64,000 nucleotides of DNA from positions 1,201,144 to 1,265,143 of the forward strand of contig OZ219800.1 in NCBI GenBank assembly GCA_964291275.2, read 5' to 3'. Shown here piece after piece: positions 36,352 to 46,088 of this stretch. The notes under the pieces were generated by a model. It was not told the origin of the DNA. It ran no database searches and saw nothing but the letters and a program-made list of their open reading frames with translations. How positions within the stretch are numbered: the stretch's first letter is position 1; each line of letters begins with the position of its first letter. The position numbers and the translations under genes were made by a program. The stretch comes from Bin80 sp964291275. Lineage in GTDB: Bacteria > Bacteroidota > Rhodothermia > Rhodothermales > Bin80.

Positions 36352-38325
36352 ATGAAGTCCGTTTCAGAACGTTGGTCTCGCGTTTTTATCACTTCTGTAT
36401 ACCCCTACGTTCATGATGGCGATTGGCCTATCAAACGGATCGTGGGTGAGTCTATCAGCGTAACCGCCGGCATAATTGTTGACGGACACGATCGGCTGTG
36501 CGCCAGACTCCATGCCACACGCCTGGGCGGTGCCACCGAAGAAATACCCATGACGCTGGTCCACAACGATGAATATACTGGTACTTTCATTACCGAAGCA
36601 CCCGGCCTGTATACCTATCACGTGCGTGCTTGGATCGATCGTTACGGATCATGGCAGGAGCAGTACAAACGTCGAATCGAAGGGGGAGTGCCCGAAACTG
36701 AATTGAAAGTAGAACTCCTGGACGGAGCAGCCTTGCTCAAGGAGTACGCCGTGAATGCACCCCGTGAAGCTCGTGAGCAACTTCTGGCCTTCGCTGAGCA
36801 ATATGCCGCAGGCAATATACGTGCTCCCCTAGCCCAGGAACCTCTGCGATTAGCTCTGGAAAATGATCCTCAAAAAGGCGCGGTCAAAAGCACCGTTATT
36901 ACAGTAGATGTGGACCGTGAGCTCGCTGGCTTTGCGGCATGGTACGAATTTTTTCCCCGTTCCAGCACCAATGTGCCCGGTATGCACGGAACACTGGATG
37001 ACGCGGCCTCCCGCCTTGAAGGTATACGGGAAATGGGCTTTGATATTGTCTATTTGCCACCAATCCACCCGATCGGTACTACCTTCCGCAAGGGTAAGGA
37101 TAACAACTCAGTGGCCCAGCCCGGCGAACCAGGCAGCCCCTGGGCAATTGGCGACCCCGACGGCGGACATACCAGCGTACACAAAGATCTAGGTGGTCTG
37201 CCTGCATTCGATCGGTTTATCACTACAGCAAACAAATTGGGGCTGGAAGTTGCACTTGATATCGCGTTCCAGTGCTCTCCCGACCACCCATGGGTTAAAA
37301 AACATCCCGAGTGGTTCAAAAAACGCGCCGACGGCAGTATCCGCTATGCGGAAAATCCCCCGAAAAAGTACCAAGATGTGTTTCCGTTGGATTTCGAATG
37401 CGCGGAGTGGCGTACACTCTGGGAAGCACTGAAGGATATATTCGAATTTTGGGTAAAGCGTGGTGTAACGATATTTCGGGTAGACAACCCGCATACCAAG
37501 CCACTGGCATTCTGGATATGGTGCCTAACCCGTCTCCGGACTAAATATCCTGACCTGATTTTCCTGGCAGAGGCGTTCACGCGTCCGAAAACGATGTACA
37601 CGCTTGCAAAACTGGGTTTCAATAATTCGTACACGTATTTCACCTGGCGTAACACGAAAGAAGAACTGACCGCTTACCTCCAGGAGCTGACCACGACCAA
37701 TGTTGTCGAGTATTTTCGGCCGAATTTCTGGCCGAATACACCAGACATTCTGCACGAGTATCTGGCCAGCGGTGGACGCCCCGCACACATTATCCGTTAC
37801 GTGCTCGCAGCTACTCTGTCTCCCGTGTACGGTATTTACGGTCCACCGTACGAACATGTGGTTGCCAACCAGCACCCGGACCGGGAAGAGTACGCCGATA
37901 ATGAGAAGTACGAAATCCGCACATGGAACTGGGATGATCCTGATTCTCTGCAGTCTATTTTCCGGCGTGTCAACCGAATCAGAAGAGACAACAGGGCCCT
38001 GCAGCAATTGCGTAATTTGCAGTTCCTGAGTATCCAGAACCCACTTATGCTTGCCTATTGCAAGAATGCAGGACCAAACTCAATCGTATGCGTCGTAAGC
38101 CTAGATCCATTTCAGGTACAGGAGGGGGTAATTCGTCTGCCCCTTGAAGATTTAGGATTGCCTGCTGCGGCACCGTTCCAGATGCTTGATTTACTTGGCG
38201 GTGAGCGATATATCTGGCAGGGAAACCACGACTATATCCGCATAGATCCGCATGTTATGCCCGTACGAATTTTTCAAATTCTTCGCCGTGTACGGACAGA
38301 AGCGGACTTTGACTATTTCGTATAG
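36352..38325 (+). CDS. glgE: alpha-1,4-glucan:maltose-1-phosphate maltosyltransferase
   Basis: A 657-residue GH13 subfamily 3 enzyme that adds maltosyl units from alpha-maltose 1-phosphate to the non-reducing end of alpha-1,4-glucans. The N-terminal beta domain (about 1-130) and helical insert (about 130-180) precede the GH13 barrel, with YLPPIHPIG, VALDIAFQCSPDHPW, the nucleophile D378 in FRVDNPHTK and the acid/base E407 in FLAEAFTR. YFTWRNTKEEL is a strong GlgE marker. No TreS or maltokinase gene lies in the window, so the maltose 1-phosphate donor must be made elsewhere. First gene of a five-gene run; glgB follows after 3 bases. Confidence 0.96.
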   Translation: MKSVSERWSRVFITSVYPYVHDGDWPIKRIVGESISVTAGIIVDGHDRLCARLHATRLGGATEEIPMTLVHNDEYTGTFITEAPGLYTYHVRAWIDRYGSWQEQYKRRIEGGVPETELKVELLDGAALLKEYAVNAPREAREQLLAFAEQYAAGNIRAPLAQEPLRLALENDPQKGAVKSTVITVDVDRELAGFAAWYEFFPRSSTNVPGMHGTLDDAASRLEGIREMGFDIVYLPPIHPIGTTFRKGKDNNSVAQPGEPGSPWAIGDPDGGHTSVHKDLGGLPAFDRFITTANKLGLEVALDIAFQCSPDHPWVKKHPEWFKKRADGSIRYAENPPKKYQDVFPLDFECAEWRTLWEALKDIFEFWVKRGVTIFRVDNPHTKPLAFWIWCLTRLRTKYPDLIFLAEAFTRPKTMYTLAKLGFNNSYTYFTWRNTKEELTAYLQELTTTNVVEYFRPNFWPNTPDILHEYLASGGRPAHIIRYVLAATLSPVYGIYGPPYEHVVANQHPDREEYADNEKYEIRTWNWDDPDSLQSIFRRVNRIRRDNRALQQLRNLQFLSIQNPLMLAYCKNAGPNSIVCVVSLDPFQVQEGVIRLPLEDLGLPAAAPFQMLDLLGGERYIWQGNHDYIRIDPHVMPVRIFQILRRVRTEADFDYFV

Positions 38326-38328
38326 CTG

Positions 38329-40263
38329 ATGAAAACTGGATCCAAGACAGATGATGGAAAGTGGCTCTCAGATGAGGATCTCTATTTCTGGTCTCAGGGG
38401 ACGCTTCTCAAGAGCTATGACCGACTTGGTGGACATTTGGTGGTAGACGGGGCTTGGTTTGCAGTCTGGGCACCCGACGCTGATTCGGTCAGTGTCATTG
38501 GCGATTTTAATGCCTGGAATGCCGATGCGCATCCCATGCAACGAACCGGGAGCGGCTGCTGGGAATGTTTAGTCCCCGGAGCTGCATGGGGGCACCGGTA
38601 TAAATACCGTATTCGGCGTGGTCTGCATACGGCCGATAAGTCCGACCCTTTTGCGTTCCAGATAGAGCCGCCGGTACCACATGGCAGCAGTGTTCAAGGT
38701 CTGTCCGCAATCCTGACTCCCCTGGAATATGAATGGCAGGATGAAACGTGGATGGATCAGCGCAATGGACCTGGCACGCTGAACAAGCCCATGTCAATCT
38801 ATGAGGTGCACCTTGGGTCCTGGCGACACAAGGATCTGGGTACCTCTCTTTCGTATCGTGAGATTGCCGCACCGCTCGCGAACCACGTTAAGAACCTGGG
38901 CTTTACACACGTTGAGCTTCTGCCCGTTGCTGAGCATGCATTCTATGGATCCTGGGGATATCAGGTAATGGGCTACTTTGCGCCCACGCATCGATACGGC
39001 CCACCCGAAGACCTGATGTTTCTTATCGATACATTGCATCAGCACGGTATCGGTGTGATCTTGGATTGGGTGCCGGCCCACTTTGCAACGGATCCGCAGG
39101 GATTGGTCTTTTATGATGGCTCAACCCTGTTCGAGTACGACGACCCCAAGATGCGCTATCACCCGGATTGGGGAACCTACATCTTTGACTATGGCAGAAC
39201 CGAAGTGCGTAATTTTTTGACCTCAAACGCATTGTTTTGGCTAGATAGATATCATGTGGACGCGCTGCGGGTTGATGCAGTCGCCTCCATGCTCTACCGA
39301 GATTACTCTCGTGAGGACTGGTCGCCCAACATTTTCGGTGGAAATGAGAATCTGGAAGCCATTGATCTAATCAAAAAAACAAACGAGGCCATCTACTCCA
39401 ATTTTCCGGGAGCATTTACGATTGCTGAAGAATCTACTGCCTTCAGGGGGGTCTCGGCTCCGACCTACGATCACGGATTGGGCTTCATGTACAAATGGAA
39501 CATGGGTTGGATGCATGACACGCTCGCCTACATGCGGGAGGACCCTGTGCACCGAAAATATCACCACAACCGGCTCACGTTTTCCTTCATGTATGCCTTC
39601 AGCGAGCACTATGTACTTCCACTTTCTCATGACGAAGTGGTCCATGGCAAGGGCTCGCTATGGGACCGTATGCCAGGAGATGAATGGCAGAAAGCAGCCA
39701 ACTACCGTCTGCTCCTCGGCCATATGTTTGGTCACCCCGGCAAGAAAATGCTCTTCATGGGGAGTGAGTTTGCCCAGACTGAGGAATGGAATCACGATCA
39801 ACCGCTCCGCTGGGAACTGCTAGATCGTCCACTGAACAGCGGAATTCTCCGCCTCGTACAAGACCTCAACACTCTGTATCTGGAGTGTGCGCCTCTATGG
39901 AACGATAGCGCGGATGGCTGGTCGTGGATTGGTGAGCACACCGACGACTCGATTCTGATTTACGAACGCAAGCAAGGATCCGAAAGTATGATTTTTGTCC
40001 TGAACATGACTCCAATCCCACGCGAGAATTTCAGGATTGGAGTAAAAGAGGAAGGTTGGTGGCAGGAGCGGTTAAACAGTGATGCAACGGTGTATGGAGG
40101 AAGCGGCATGGGCAACATGGGACAGGTAGAAAGCGTGCCCATCCCCTGCCACGGACGCCCCGCAAGTGTCGTCGTCATACTGCCTCCGCTTGCCTTCCTG
40201 GTGCTGAAAAAGGCACCTGATACACGTTTGCATCCTATTGAGGCAAATATCGTACCAGAGTAG
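38329..40263 (+). CDS. glgB: 1,4-alpha-glucan branching enzyme
   Basis: A 644-residue GH13 subfamily 9 enzyme that creates alpha-1,6 branches. A CBM48 domain (about 40-140: GAWFAVWAPDADSVSVIGDF) is followed by the barrel with MSIYEVHLGSWR, LLPVAEHAFYGSWGYQ, the nucleophile D316 in ALRVDAVASM, the acid/base Glu in IAEESTAF and LPLSHDEVVHGKGSL. The extra N-terminal CBM48 repeat of E. coli GlgB is absent, which is common. It starts 3 bases after glgE, so the extend-and-branch pair is co-expressed. The first exported propeller gene follows after 43 bases. Confidence 0.96.
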   Translation: MKTGSKTDDGKWLSDEDLYFWSQGTLLKSYDRLGGHLVVDGAWFAVWAPDADSVSVIGDFNAWNADAHPMQRTGSGCWECLVPGAAWGHRYKYRIRRGLHTADKSDPFAFQIEPPVPHGSSVQGLSAILTPLEYEWQDETWMDQRNGPGTLNKPMSIYEVHLGSWRHKDLGTSLSYREIAAPLANHVKNLGFTHVELLPVAEHAFYGSWGYQVMGYFAPTHRYGPPEDLMFLIDTLHQHGIGVILDWVPAHFATDPQGLVFYDGSTLFEYDDPKMRYHPDWGTYIFDYGRTEVRNFLTSNALFWLDRYHVDALRVDAVASMLYRDYSREDWSPNIFGGNENLEAIDLIKKTNEAIYSNFPGAFTIAEESTAFRGVSAPTYDHGLGFMYKWNMGWMHDTLAYMREDPVHRKYHHNRLTFSFMYAFSEHYVLPLSHDEVVHGKGSLWDRMPGDEWQKAANYRLLLGHMFGHPGKKMLFMGSEFAQTEEWNHDQPLRWELLDRPLNSGILRLVQDLNTLYLECAPLWNDSADGWSWIGEHTDDSILIYERKQGSESMIFVLNMTPIPRENFRIGVKEEGWWQERLNSDATVYGGSGMGNMGQVESVPIPCHGRPASVVVILPPLAFLVLKKAPDTRLHPIEANIVPE

Positions 40264-40306
40264 GTTACCTAAGATTTTCCATCAACATTGCCTCAGGCAA
40301 GCTCTT

Positions 40307-42691
40307 ATGAACCGTTTTTTACCCCTTTTACTATTCTTTTTGCTGCCATCGGCTGCTTACGCACAGATAAATGCCTTTGGCCTCTCTTCCGAAAATAGCG
40401 GAAGTTCAATCTTCGTAGGACATCCTGTACCCGATGACGACGAATCAGGGCTGGTCTATGTGTATCAGCGTTCGGAGGATGGAGAAGGTTGGGAAGTTGC
40501 AGCCGAGCTCATGGCTTCGGACGCAAAACCAGGCGACGCGTTTGGCTACAGTATAGCCTTAGACGGAGATCATCTTGCGATTGGCGCGCCATCTCTGGAC
40601 AGTCTTGGCGGAGCGGTCTACCTGTTTGCTCTCAACCCGGAAACCGGCGACTGGCTGGAAGTAGCTAAAGCGACCGGCTCTACAGAAGCTCCCATCGGGG
40701 GAGCCCTCGCCATTTCAGGATCTACACTTGTTACCAGTGGCATGGTCGGCGTTACTACTATCAATTCTGCTGCCGTCTACATGCAAACCGAGGCCGGCCT
40801 GGAACATACTGCCACACTGGCTCCTGAAGGGGTCCAGGACAGTGACTTATTTGGAACATCAATAGCCGTAGCCGGCAACGGGACCGTTTACGTTGGTGCC
40901 CCAGGCGCTAACGAAGGCGCCGGTGCCGTGTACCATTTTACTGATCACGGAGACAACTGGCACGGAGAGATGGTCCTGAGCGGTGACCACGAAAGCATCA
41001 CTGCTGCAGGCCTTGGCACACTGGTAAAATCTGTTGGCAACGATTTTCTACTCGCAGCGGGCCCCGGAATCATTCCTAACGTCCAACCCACTGCGCCACC
41101 TCCGCCAGGTAAACTGGTCTGGGCAAGCATTGGAGTAGATGGACTCGAAATTTCCCAGGTTCTTGATGGTGAATCGGGTGGGCAACCTGACATCTTCGCC
41201 ATTGGGTTTGACCATAGCGATACGCAATTGCTGGTAGGCACCCCAATCGCGAATGGCCAGGCAGGAGGTGCTTGGGCCTATGAGCTTGACCCCGAAACAA
41301 TGATGTGGACCAAGACAGGCGAAATAGCAGGTGGAGATGGGGATCAGATCTTCGGGCTTGTGATCTCCTTGAGCGACCAGGGAGCCGTCATTAGTGCTCC
41401 CGCCTCCGGCATGGGACAAGGCAGAGTCCGCATAGCAACTTTGGATTCGGAAACAGGTGAGTGGGCAATAAGCGAGCCTCTGAAAACCGGCAAAGAACCA
41501 CCTCCGCTCGTATCCAGTGGTGCAGTAGACTGCACTGAAGGAATTGCGGGCCAGTTTGGCTGCAACAATGTAGATCTATTGTCCTTCATGACTGTGGAAG
41601 ATCTGATGGGGACCAGTAGCAGTCAGGCGAATGATGTCTGGGGCTGGATAGACCCCGAAACAGACCGTGAGTATGCATTAGTGGGCCGCAACGACGGAAT
41701 GGCTTTTGTGGACATCAGCGATCCGGCCAACCCGGTTTTGAAGGGAGATCTCCCATTAACAGAAGGTGCAAACCCTAATACCTGGCGGGATGTCAAGGTC
41801 TACGCAAATCACGCTTTTATCGTCGCTGACGGCGCGGGACAACACGGAATGCAGGTATTTGATCTCCGACACCTGCGTGAGGATACCGAAGAGCCCGTGA
41901 CGTATTCCGAAGATGCTATTTACGACGGTATCGCAAGCGCACATAACATTGTGATCAACGAAGACACTGGCTTCGCATACGCTGTTGGAAGCAGTGGCGG
42001 CGGCAACTCCTGTGGAGGCGGCCTGCACATGATCAACATACAGGATCCTCTCACGCCTGTATTTGCCGGCTGCTTTGCGGACGAAAATACCGGACGCTCA
42101 GGTACAGGATATTCGCACGATGCACAGTGCGTGATCTACGAAGGACCGGATGCAGATCACCAAGGCAAAGAAATTTGCTTTAACGCGAATGAAACCGCGC
42201 TGAGTATTTCGGACGTTACCAACAAGGAAGAACCAGTCGCCCTTTCATCAGCGGAATACCCGAACGTAGGATATGCACACCAGGGCTGGGTCACGGACGA
42301 CTTTGAATATTTCTATATGAATGACGAGCTGGACGAACTGCAGGGAAAAATTGTTGGTACCCGGACACTCATTTGGGATATCACCGACCTGGATGATCCA
42401 CAACTCGCTAAAGAATTCGTGTCAGAAAACCTTGCGAGTGATCATAACCTTTATATTCAGGGAGACTTGATGTATCAGTCTAATTATAAGAGCGGCCTGC
42501 GCATTTTCGACATCAGCGACCGAATCAATCCAGTAGAGGTCGGATTCTTTGACACCGTCCCTCATGGTGATGACGACCCGGGTTTTGCTGGTTCATGGAG
42601 CAATTACCCATACTTCCCCAGCGGCACTATTTTAATCACCAGCATGAATGAAGGTCTCTTTATCGTTCGGAAGCGGAATATTGACTTGTAG
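40307..42691 (+). CDS. exported choice-of-anchor B family protein with N-terminal FG-GAP-like propeller
   Basis: A 794-residue secreted protein. The signal peptide is MNRFLPLLLFFLLPSAAYAQ, which sets the start at 40307 (an upstream in-frame start overlaps glgB and adds no signal). Residues about 22-410 form repeats of the FG-GAP type (for example DGDHLAIGAPS and GNGTVYVGAPGANEGAG), likely a beta-propeller. Residues about 425-790 match the choice-of-anchor B domain: DVWGWIDPETDREYALVG, VFVDISDP-like strands, YSHDAQCVIYEGPD and GYAHQGWVTDD. No T9SS sorting domain is present. Role unknown; extracellular or periplasmic binding is the best guess. It is third in the run that begins with glgE, and the next gene follows after 3 bases. 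Confidence 0.8.
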   Translation: MNRFLPLLLFFLLPSAAYAQINAFGLSSENSGSSIFVGHPVPDDDESGLVYVYQRSEDGEGWEVAAELMASDAKPGDAFGYSIALDGDHLAIGAPSLDSLGGAVYLFALNPETGDWLEVAKATGSTEAPIGGALAISGSTLVTSGMVGVTTINSAAVYMQTEAGLEHTATLAPEGVQDSDLFGTSIAVAGNGTVYVGAPGANEGAGAVYHFTDHGDNWHGEMVLSGDHESITAAGLGTLVKSVGNDFLLAAGPGIIPNVQPTAPPPPGKLVWASIGVDGLEISQVLDGESGGQPDIFAIGFDHSDTQLLVGTPIANGQAGGAWAYELDPETMMWTKTGEIAGGDGDQIFGLVISLSDQGAVISAPASGMGQGRVRIATLDSETGEWAISEPLKTGKEPPPLVSSGAVDCTEGIAGQFGCNNVDLLSFMTVEDLMGTSSSQANDVWGWIDPETDREYALVGRNDGMAFVDISDPANPVLKGDLPLTEGANPNTWRDVKVYANHAFIVADGAGQHGMQVFDLRHLREDTEEPVTYSEDAIYDGIASAHNIVINEDTGFAYAVGSSGGGNSCGGGLHMINIQDPLTPVFAGCFADENTGRSGTGYSHDAQCVIYEGPDADHQGKEICFNANETALSISDVTNKEEPVALSSAEYPNVGYAHQGWVTDDFEYFYMNDELDELQGKIVGTRTLIWDITDLDDPQLAKEFVSENLASDHNLYIQGDLMYQSNYKSGLRIFDISDRINPVEVGFFDTVPHGDDDPGFAGSWSNYPYFPSGTILITSMNEGLFIVRKRNIDL

Positions 42692-42694
42692 CCC

Positions 42695-44047
42695 ATGATT
42701 CGCAGATACTCGATCAGCTTCGCACTGCTGTTCGCAGCAATTACGGGGCACGCACTGGCTCAATCAACGCCGGGCGTTTTTAGCCATGAAGTGTTGCCTC
42801 TTATTCAGGAAAAATTTGAACCGCTCCTCGAGCGGGAGACCGGCCTGACCCTCGAGTCATGGGAGACGTTGATGGCAGGTTCAGATCACGGAGAAGTTGT
42901 GATCCCCTACGACTCGGACGGAAGCCTACTTATCCGCCTGGCAACACAGCTATCCAGCGAGGATCCGCTGAGCATGCACGCTGTTCATATATCCGAAGAA
43001 GACCTGTCGACTGTCCGGTCATGGATTGAACGCGGAGCTCCAAGTGATGACGGAGACATTGCTTATTCAGATGCCTCCAACCTCCTTTATGCCTGCATCC
43101 AGGGGGCAGCTCAACTGGCAGTAATTGATATGGATGCGAATCTGGTGATTCGCACCATTGATCTACAGGAGTTAGGGTTCACAGCAGATTCCAGACCACA
43201 CCATGTGGCCGTTGAGCCCGATGGATCCGCATTCTTCGTATCCCTGATCGGCGATGACACCGTGCTCAAGTTTAATCGTGAGAATGAGTTGATTGACCAG
43301 GTTGCCTTCGAGCGTCCTGGGATGCTGGTGGTCAACCCTGCTGATCACCAACTGTTTGTAGGTCGTTCAATGAAAGCCGTCAACCCGCCACAGCGGATCG
43401 GTATTATTGAACGTGAAAGTATGGATCTCGAGGAGTTGGACGTCTTTTTTCCTCGTCCACATGCACTTGCAATAGACCCAACCGGCAGGTACGTGTACGT
43501 GGGAAGCCTCGCAGAAAACCGTATGGCCACAGTCGATTATGCGTCGGAAAGCCCCGAGTTACAATCGATCGAAGGCGATACGCATACACTGGTACAGTTT
43601 GCCGTTTCGCCGGATGGCCAGACCATGGTTGTGGGCGGGCAGCTTACCGGAGAGTTCTTTTTCTTCGACACATCGAATCCTGCTACCCCTACACTGGTCG
43701 AATCAATCAAAGTTGGGATGGCGCCATGGCATCCGGTTTTCAGCCCGGATGGCAGCGTTGTCTGGTTCGGTAACAAAATGGGTAATCGGGCCACCGTCGT
43801 AGATATCGCGGAGCGTGCAGTAGTGGCAACAGTAGAAGGACTTTCCGAACCTCATGGAGCCGCAATATCACCCGACGGACATACGGTGTATATTTCCAAC
43901 AATAACCTCAACGGAGCCTATCATGGACGATACACATGGCAGGATGAATATCTTCCAGGTGCGATCGCAGTCATTGACTCGGAAAGCCGTGAAATCACAA
44001 AGATGCTTGAAGTGGGTCCGAACCCTACGGGCCTCGGAACACGCTAG
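42695..44047 (+). CDS. exported YVTN-type beta-propeller with haem-less cytochrome-like N-terminal domain
   Basis: A 450-residue exported protein (signal ISFALLFAAITGHALAQ). Residues about 27-115 match the layout of planctomycete-type cytochrome domains (VFSHEVLPLIQEKF, then SDGSLLIRLATQLSSED, then LSTVRSWIERGAPSDDG), but the haem motif C-x-x-C-H that should follow VLPLIQEK is absent (FEPLLERET instead). Residues about 120-445 are a seven-bladed YVTN-like propeller (HHVAVEPDGSAFFVS, HALAIDPTGRYVYVGS, HGAAISPDGHTVYISN). Electron transfer is therefore unlikely; a structural or binding role is inference. It follows the choice-of-anchor B gene by 3 bases and overlaps the FG-GAP gene. Confidence 0.78.
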   Translation: MIRRYSISFALLFAAITGHALAQSTPGVFSHEVLPLIQEKFEPLLERETGLTLESWETLMAGSDHGEVVIPYDSDGSLLIRLATQLSSEDPLSMHAVHISEEDLSTVRSWIERGAPSDDGDIAYSDASNLLYACIQGAAQLAVIDMDANLVIRTIDLQELGFTADSRPHHVAVEPDGSAFFVSLIGDDTVLKFNRENELIDQVAFERPGMLVVNPADHQLFVGRSMKAVNPPQRIGIIERESMDLEELDVFFPRPHALAIDPTGRYVYVGSLAENRMATVDYASESPELQSIEGDTHTLVQFAVSPDGQTMVVGGQLTGEFFFFDTSNPATPTLVESIKVGMAPWHPVFSPDGSVVWFGNKMGNRATVVDIAERAVVATVEGLSEPHGAAISPDGHTVYISNNNLNGAYHGRYTWQDEYLPGAIAVIDSESREITKMLEVGPNPTGLGTR

Positions 44048-45869
44048 GAACCCGTTCAGGTTAGTTCTTGGGCTTGCCTCTGTACTCTTTGCAGGCTGCG
44101 CAACAACGCAGGAAATCAGTCCGGAAGCCCCGGCATTTCCACCCTCCTATGTGCATGAGGTCTACGGCATAGAGGTGTTCAACTCCGATGGCGAAATTTT
44201 GGATCACCCGTTCCACGGTGGATTAAATCTCCCTCGACCACAGTTAGTTGACATTGATGGAGATGGCGATCTGGATTTGTTTGTCCAGGAACTGACGGGT
44301 TATGTGAAGTACTTCGAAAATACCGGCAGTGCCACTGATCCCTCATTCACGTGGCGCTCAGATCAATACCGTAACCTGGACGTGGGAGAGTGGTACCGGT
44401 TTGTTGACCTGGACCAGGACGGTGACTATGATCTCATGGGGGAAACCCCCTTCAGTTATGTGCGCCTCTTTCGCAACGAGGGAACAGCAACTGCACCGTC
44501 ATTCACTGCGCCGCTGGATTCTCTACGGGACGCCGAAGGTGTTCCTCTCTTTATGGATCGCCAAAATATCCCGACCATAACAGACCTTGATTGTGACGGA
44601 TTGCTGGATCTGTTTATTGGCCGAGTAAGCGGTACTGTGCTTCACTACGAGTCCATTGGCTCAGATGACTCCGGGTTGCCTCGATTCGCGCTTGTAACCA
44701 ACCGATTTGAGGATATAGAGATTGTGGGGATGTTCACCACACTGCACGGCGCAAATGCTCTCACCTTTCATGATGTGGATAATGATGGAGACGAAGATCT
44801 TTTTTGGGGTGATTTTTTTGAAGCTGGTGTCCTGCTAATCGCCAACACTGGCACATGTGCCGACCCCAATCTGCGCAATGAGCCCATAGCTTATCCGCCT
44901 GATGATCCAGTGAAGACCAGCGGTTATAATTCCGTGCTGTTCGCCGATTTAGATGGCGATGGAGATTCAGAGTTATTGTTTGGAGTGCTTGGAGGGGCCT
45001 TCAACCCCAACACATCTGCTGCGGAGAATTTCTATCACCTGGATCGCACACCAGATGGATATTCACTAACAACAAAAACGCTGCTGTCTGGAATTGATGT
45101 TGGCGCAGACTCTTATCCAGTATTTGCTGACCTGGACGGAGATGGGGATCAGGACGTTTTAGTATCCAACAAGATTTCGGCTCAGGATTTCGAGACTGGC
45201 GAAATTTTTTACTTTGAAAATATTTCTGAATCTGGAACACTGCGCTGGCAGCAGCGGGAGCCTCTGGATATTGGCGGGCATTATAATCTTGCCCCCGCCA
45301 TTGCCGATCTGGATGCTGACGGTGACCTGGATATGTTGGTTGGTACCTGGAATAAGGGCAGTTTGTATTTCCGTAATGATGGAACGCCCAGCGCCCCAAA
45401 TTTTGTATTGGACGAAAGCAACACTGTCACACTAACCCGGGGCAGCAATAGCACACCTGCCTTGGTAGATATCGATGCTGATGGCGACCTCGACCTGTTT
45501 ATTGGCGAGTCTTCGGGAGATCTGAATTTTTATCTCAATAATGGTGGCCCCAACGCACCAAAGTTTGATCTGGTGAGCGATAAGTTCGAGGAAATTGATG
45601 TCGGACGTCGAAGTGTTCCACGCTTTGCAGACTTGGACGGAGATGGGGATCAGGATCTGATCCTGGGCCGGGAGGCCGACGGTGTGGTCCTGTACATGAA
45701 TCAGGGCACTGCGCAAGCGCCCATCTTTGTTGAATCCGGTACACTGCCTGCTCCGTTCCCGATACTTGCGGTACCCGCTTTTATAGATATAGACAACGAC
45801 GGTGACCTGGACGTGTTCAGCGGCGGACTGGGCGGCGGATTGCTGTTCTTTCGCAATACCCAGCACTGA
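43989..45869 (+). CDS. FG-GAP/VCBS repeat lipoprotein
   Basis: An exported protein with a hydrophobic stretch ending in a lipobox (LGLASVLFAGC). The body has about ten Asp-rich calcium-loop repeats of the form D-x-D-G-D-x-D, such as DIDGDGDLDLF, DLDQDGDYDLM, DVDNDGDEDLF and DLDGDGDQDLI, spaced about 50-70 residues apart; these are typical of integrin-like FG-GAP propellers. The start is uncertain: GTG at 43989 or TTG at 44007, both overlapping the previous gene's 3' end. A longer frame from 43854 is possible but would put 60 residues before the signal. Probably surface-exposed and calcium-dependent. It is last in the glgE-led run. Confidence 0.8.
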   Translation: MKSQRCLKWVRTLRASEHARNPFRLVLGLASVLFAGCATTQEISPEAPAFPPSYVHEVYGIEVFNSDGEILDHPFHGGLNLPRPQLVDIDGDGDLDLFVQELTGYVKYFENTGSATDPSFTWRSDQYRNLDVGEWYRFVDLDQDGDYDLMGETPFSYVRLFRNEGTATAPSFTAPLDSLRDAEGVPLFMDRQNIPTITDLDCDGLLDLFIGRVSGTVLHYESIGSDDSGLPRFALVTNRFEDIEIVGMFTTLHGANALTFHDVDNDGDEDLFWGDFFEAGVLLIANTGTCADPNLRNEPIAYPPDDPVKTSGYNSVLFADLDGDGDSELLFGVLGGAFNPNTSAAENFYHLDRTPDGYSLTTKTLLSGIDVGADSYPVFADLDGDGDQDVLVSNKISAQDFETGEIFYFENISESGTLRWQQREPLDIGGHYNLAPAIADLDADGDLDMLVGTWNKGSLYFRNDGTPSAPNFVLDESNTVTLTRGSNSTPALVDIDADGDLDLFIGESSGDLNFYLNNGGPNAPKFDLVSDKFEEIDVGRRSVPRFADLDGDGDQDLILGREADGVVLYMNQGTAQAPIFVESGTLPAPFPILAVPAFIDIDNDGDLDVFSGGLGGGLLFFRNTQH

Positions 45870-45940
45870 TCAGGTTCATCTACCATATCTGGATAGGTAT
45901 TAGCACAACTATGTCCGCAAACGGTATTGGCTGAGTCGCA

Positions 45941-45960
45941 ACTCCAGTACAAACTGGAGT
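45941..45960. terminator. perfect 8-bp hairpin between convergent genes
   Basis: ACTCCAGT (45941-45948), loop ACAA, ACTGGAGT (45953-45960). It lies 70 bases after the FG-GAP stop and 129 bases from the nrdJ stop on the other strand, so it could serve both. No U-tract follows in either direction, which lowers confidence. The rest of 45870-46088 holds nothing I recognise. Confidence 0.4.
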
Positions 45961-46088
45961 CGTGATCTTAGCGACCCTTGTTACCTTCTGGTCACCCGTG
46001 ATATCCGCTCTGTGCGCTATTGCGTCATACTCTTCTTTGGTCCTGTCCAAGAAGATTCTTCAGCTCCTCATCTCCTCGAGGTACGCTC

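Noticed and set aside
43854..43988. Longer start for the FG-GAP gene
   Set aside because: It would overlap the YVTN gene by about 190 bases and put 60 residues before the lipoprotein signal.
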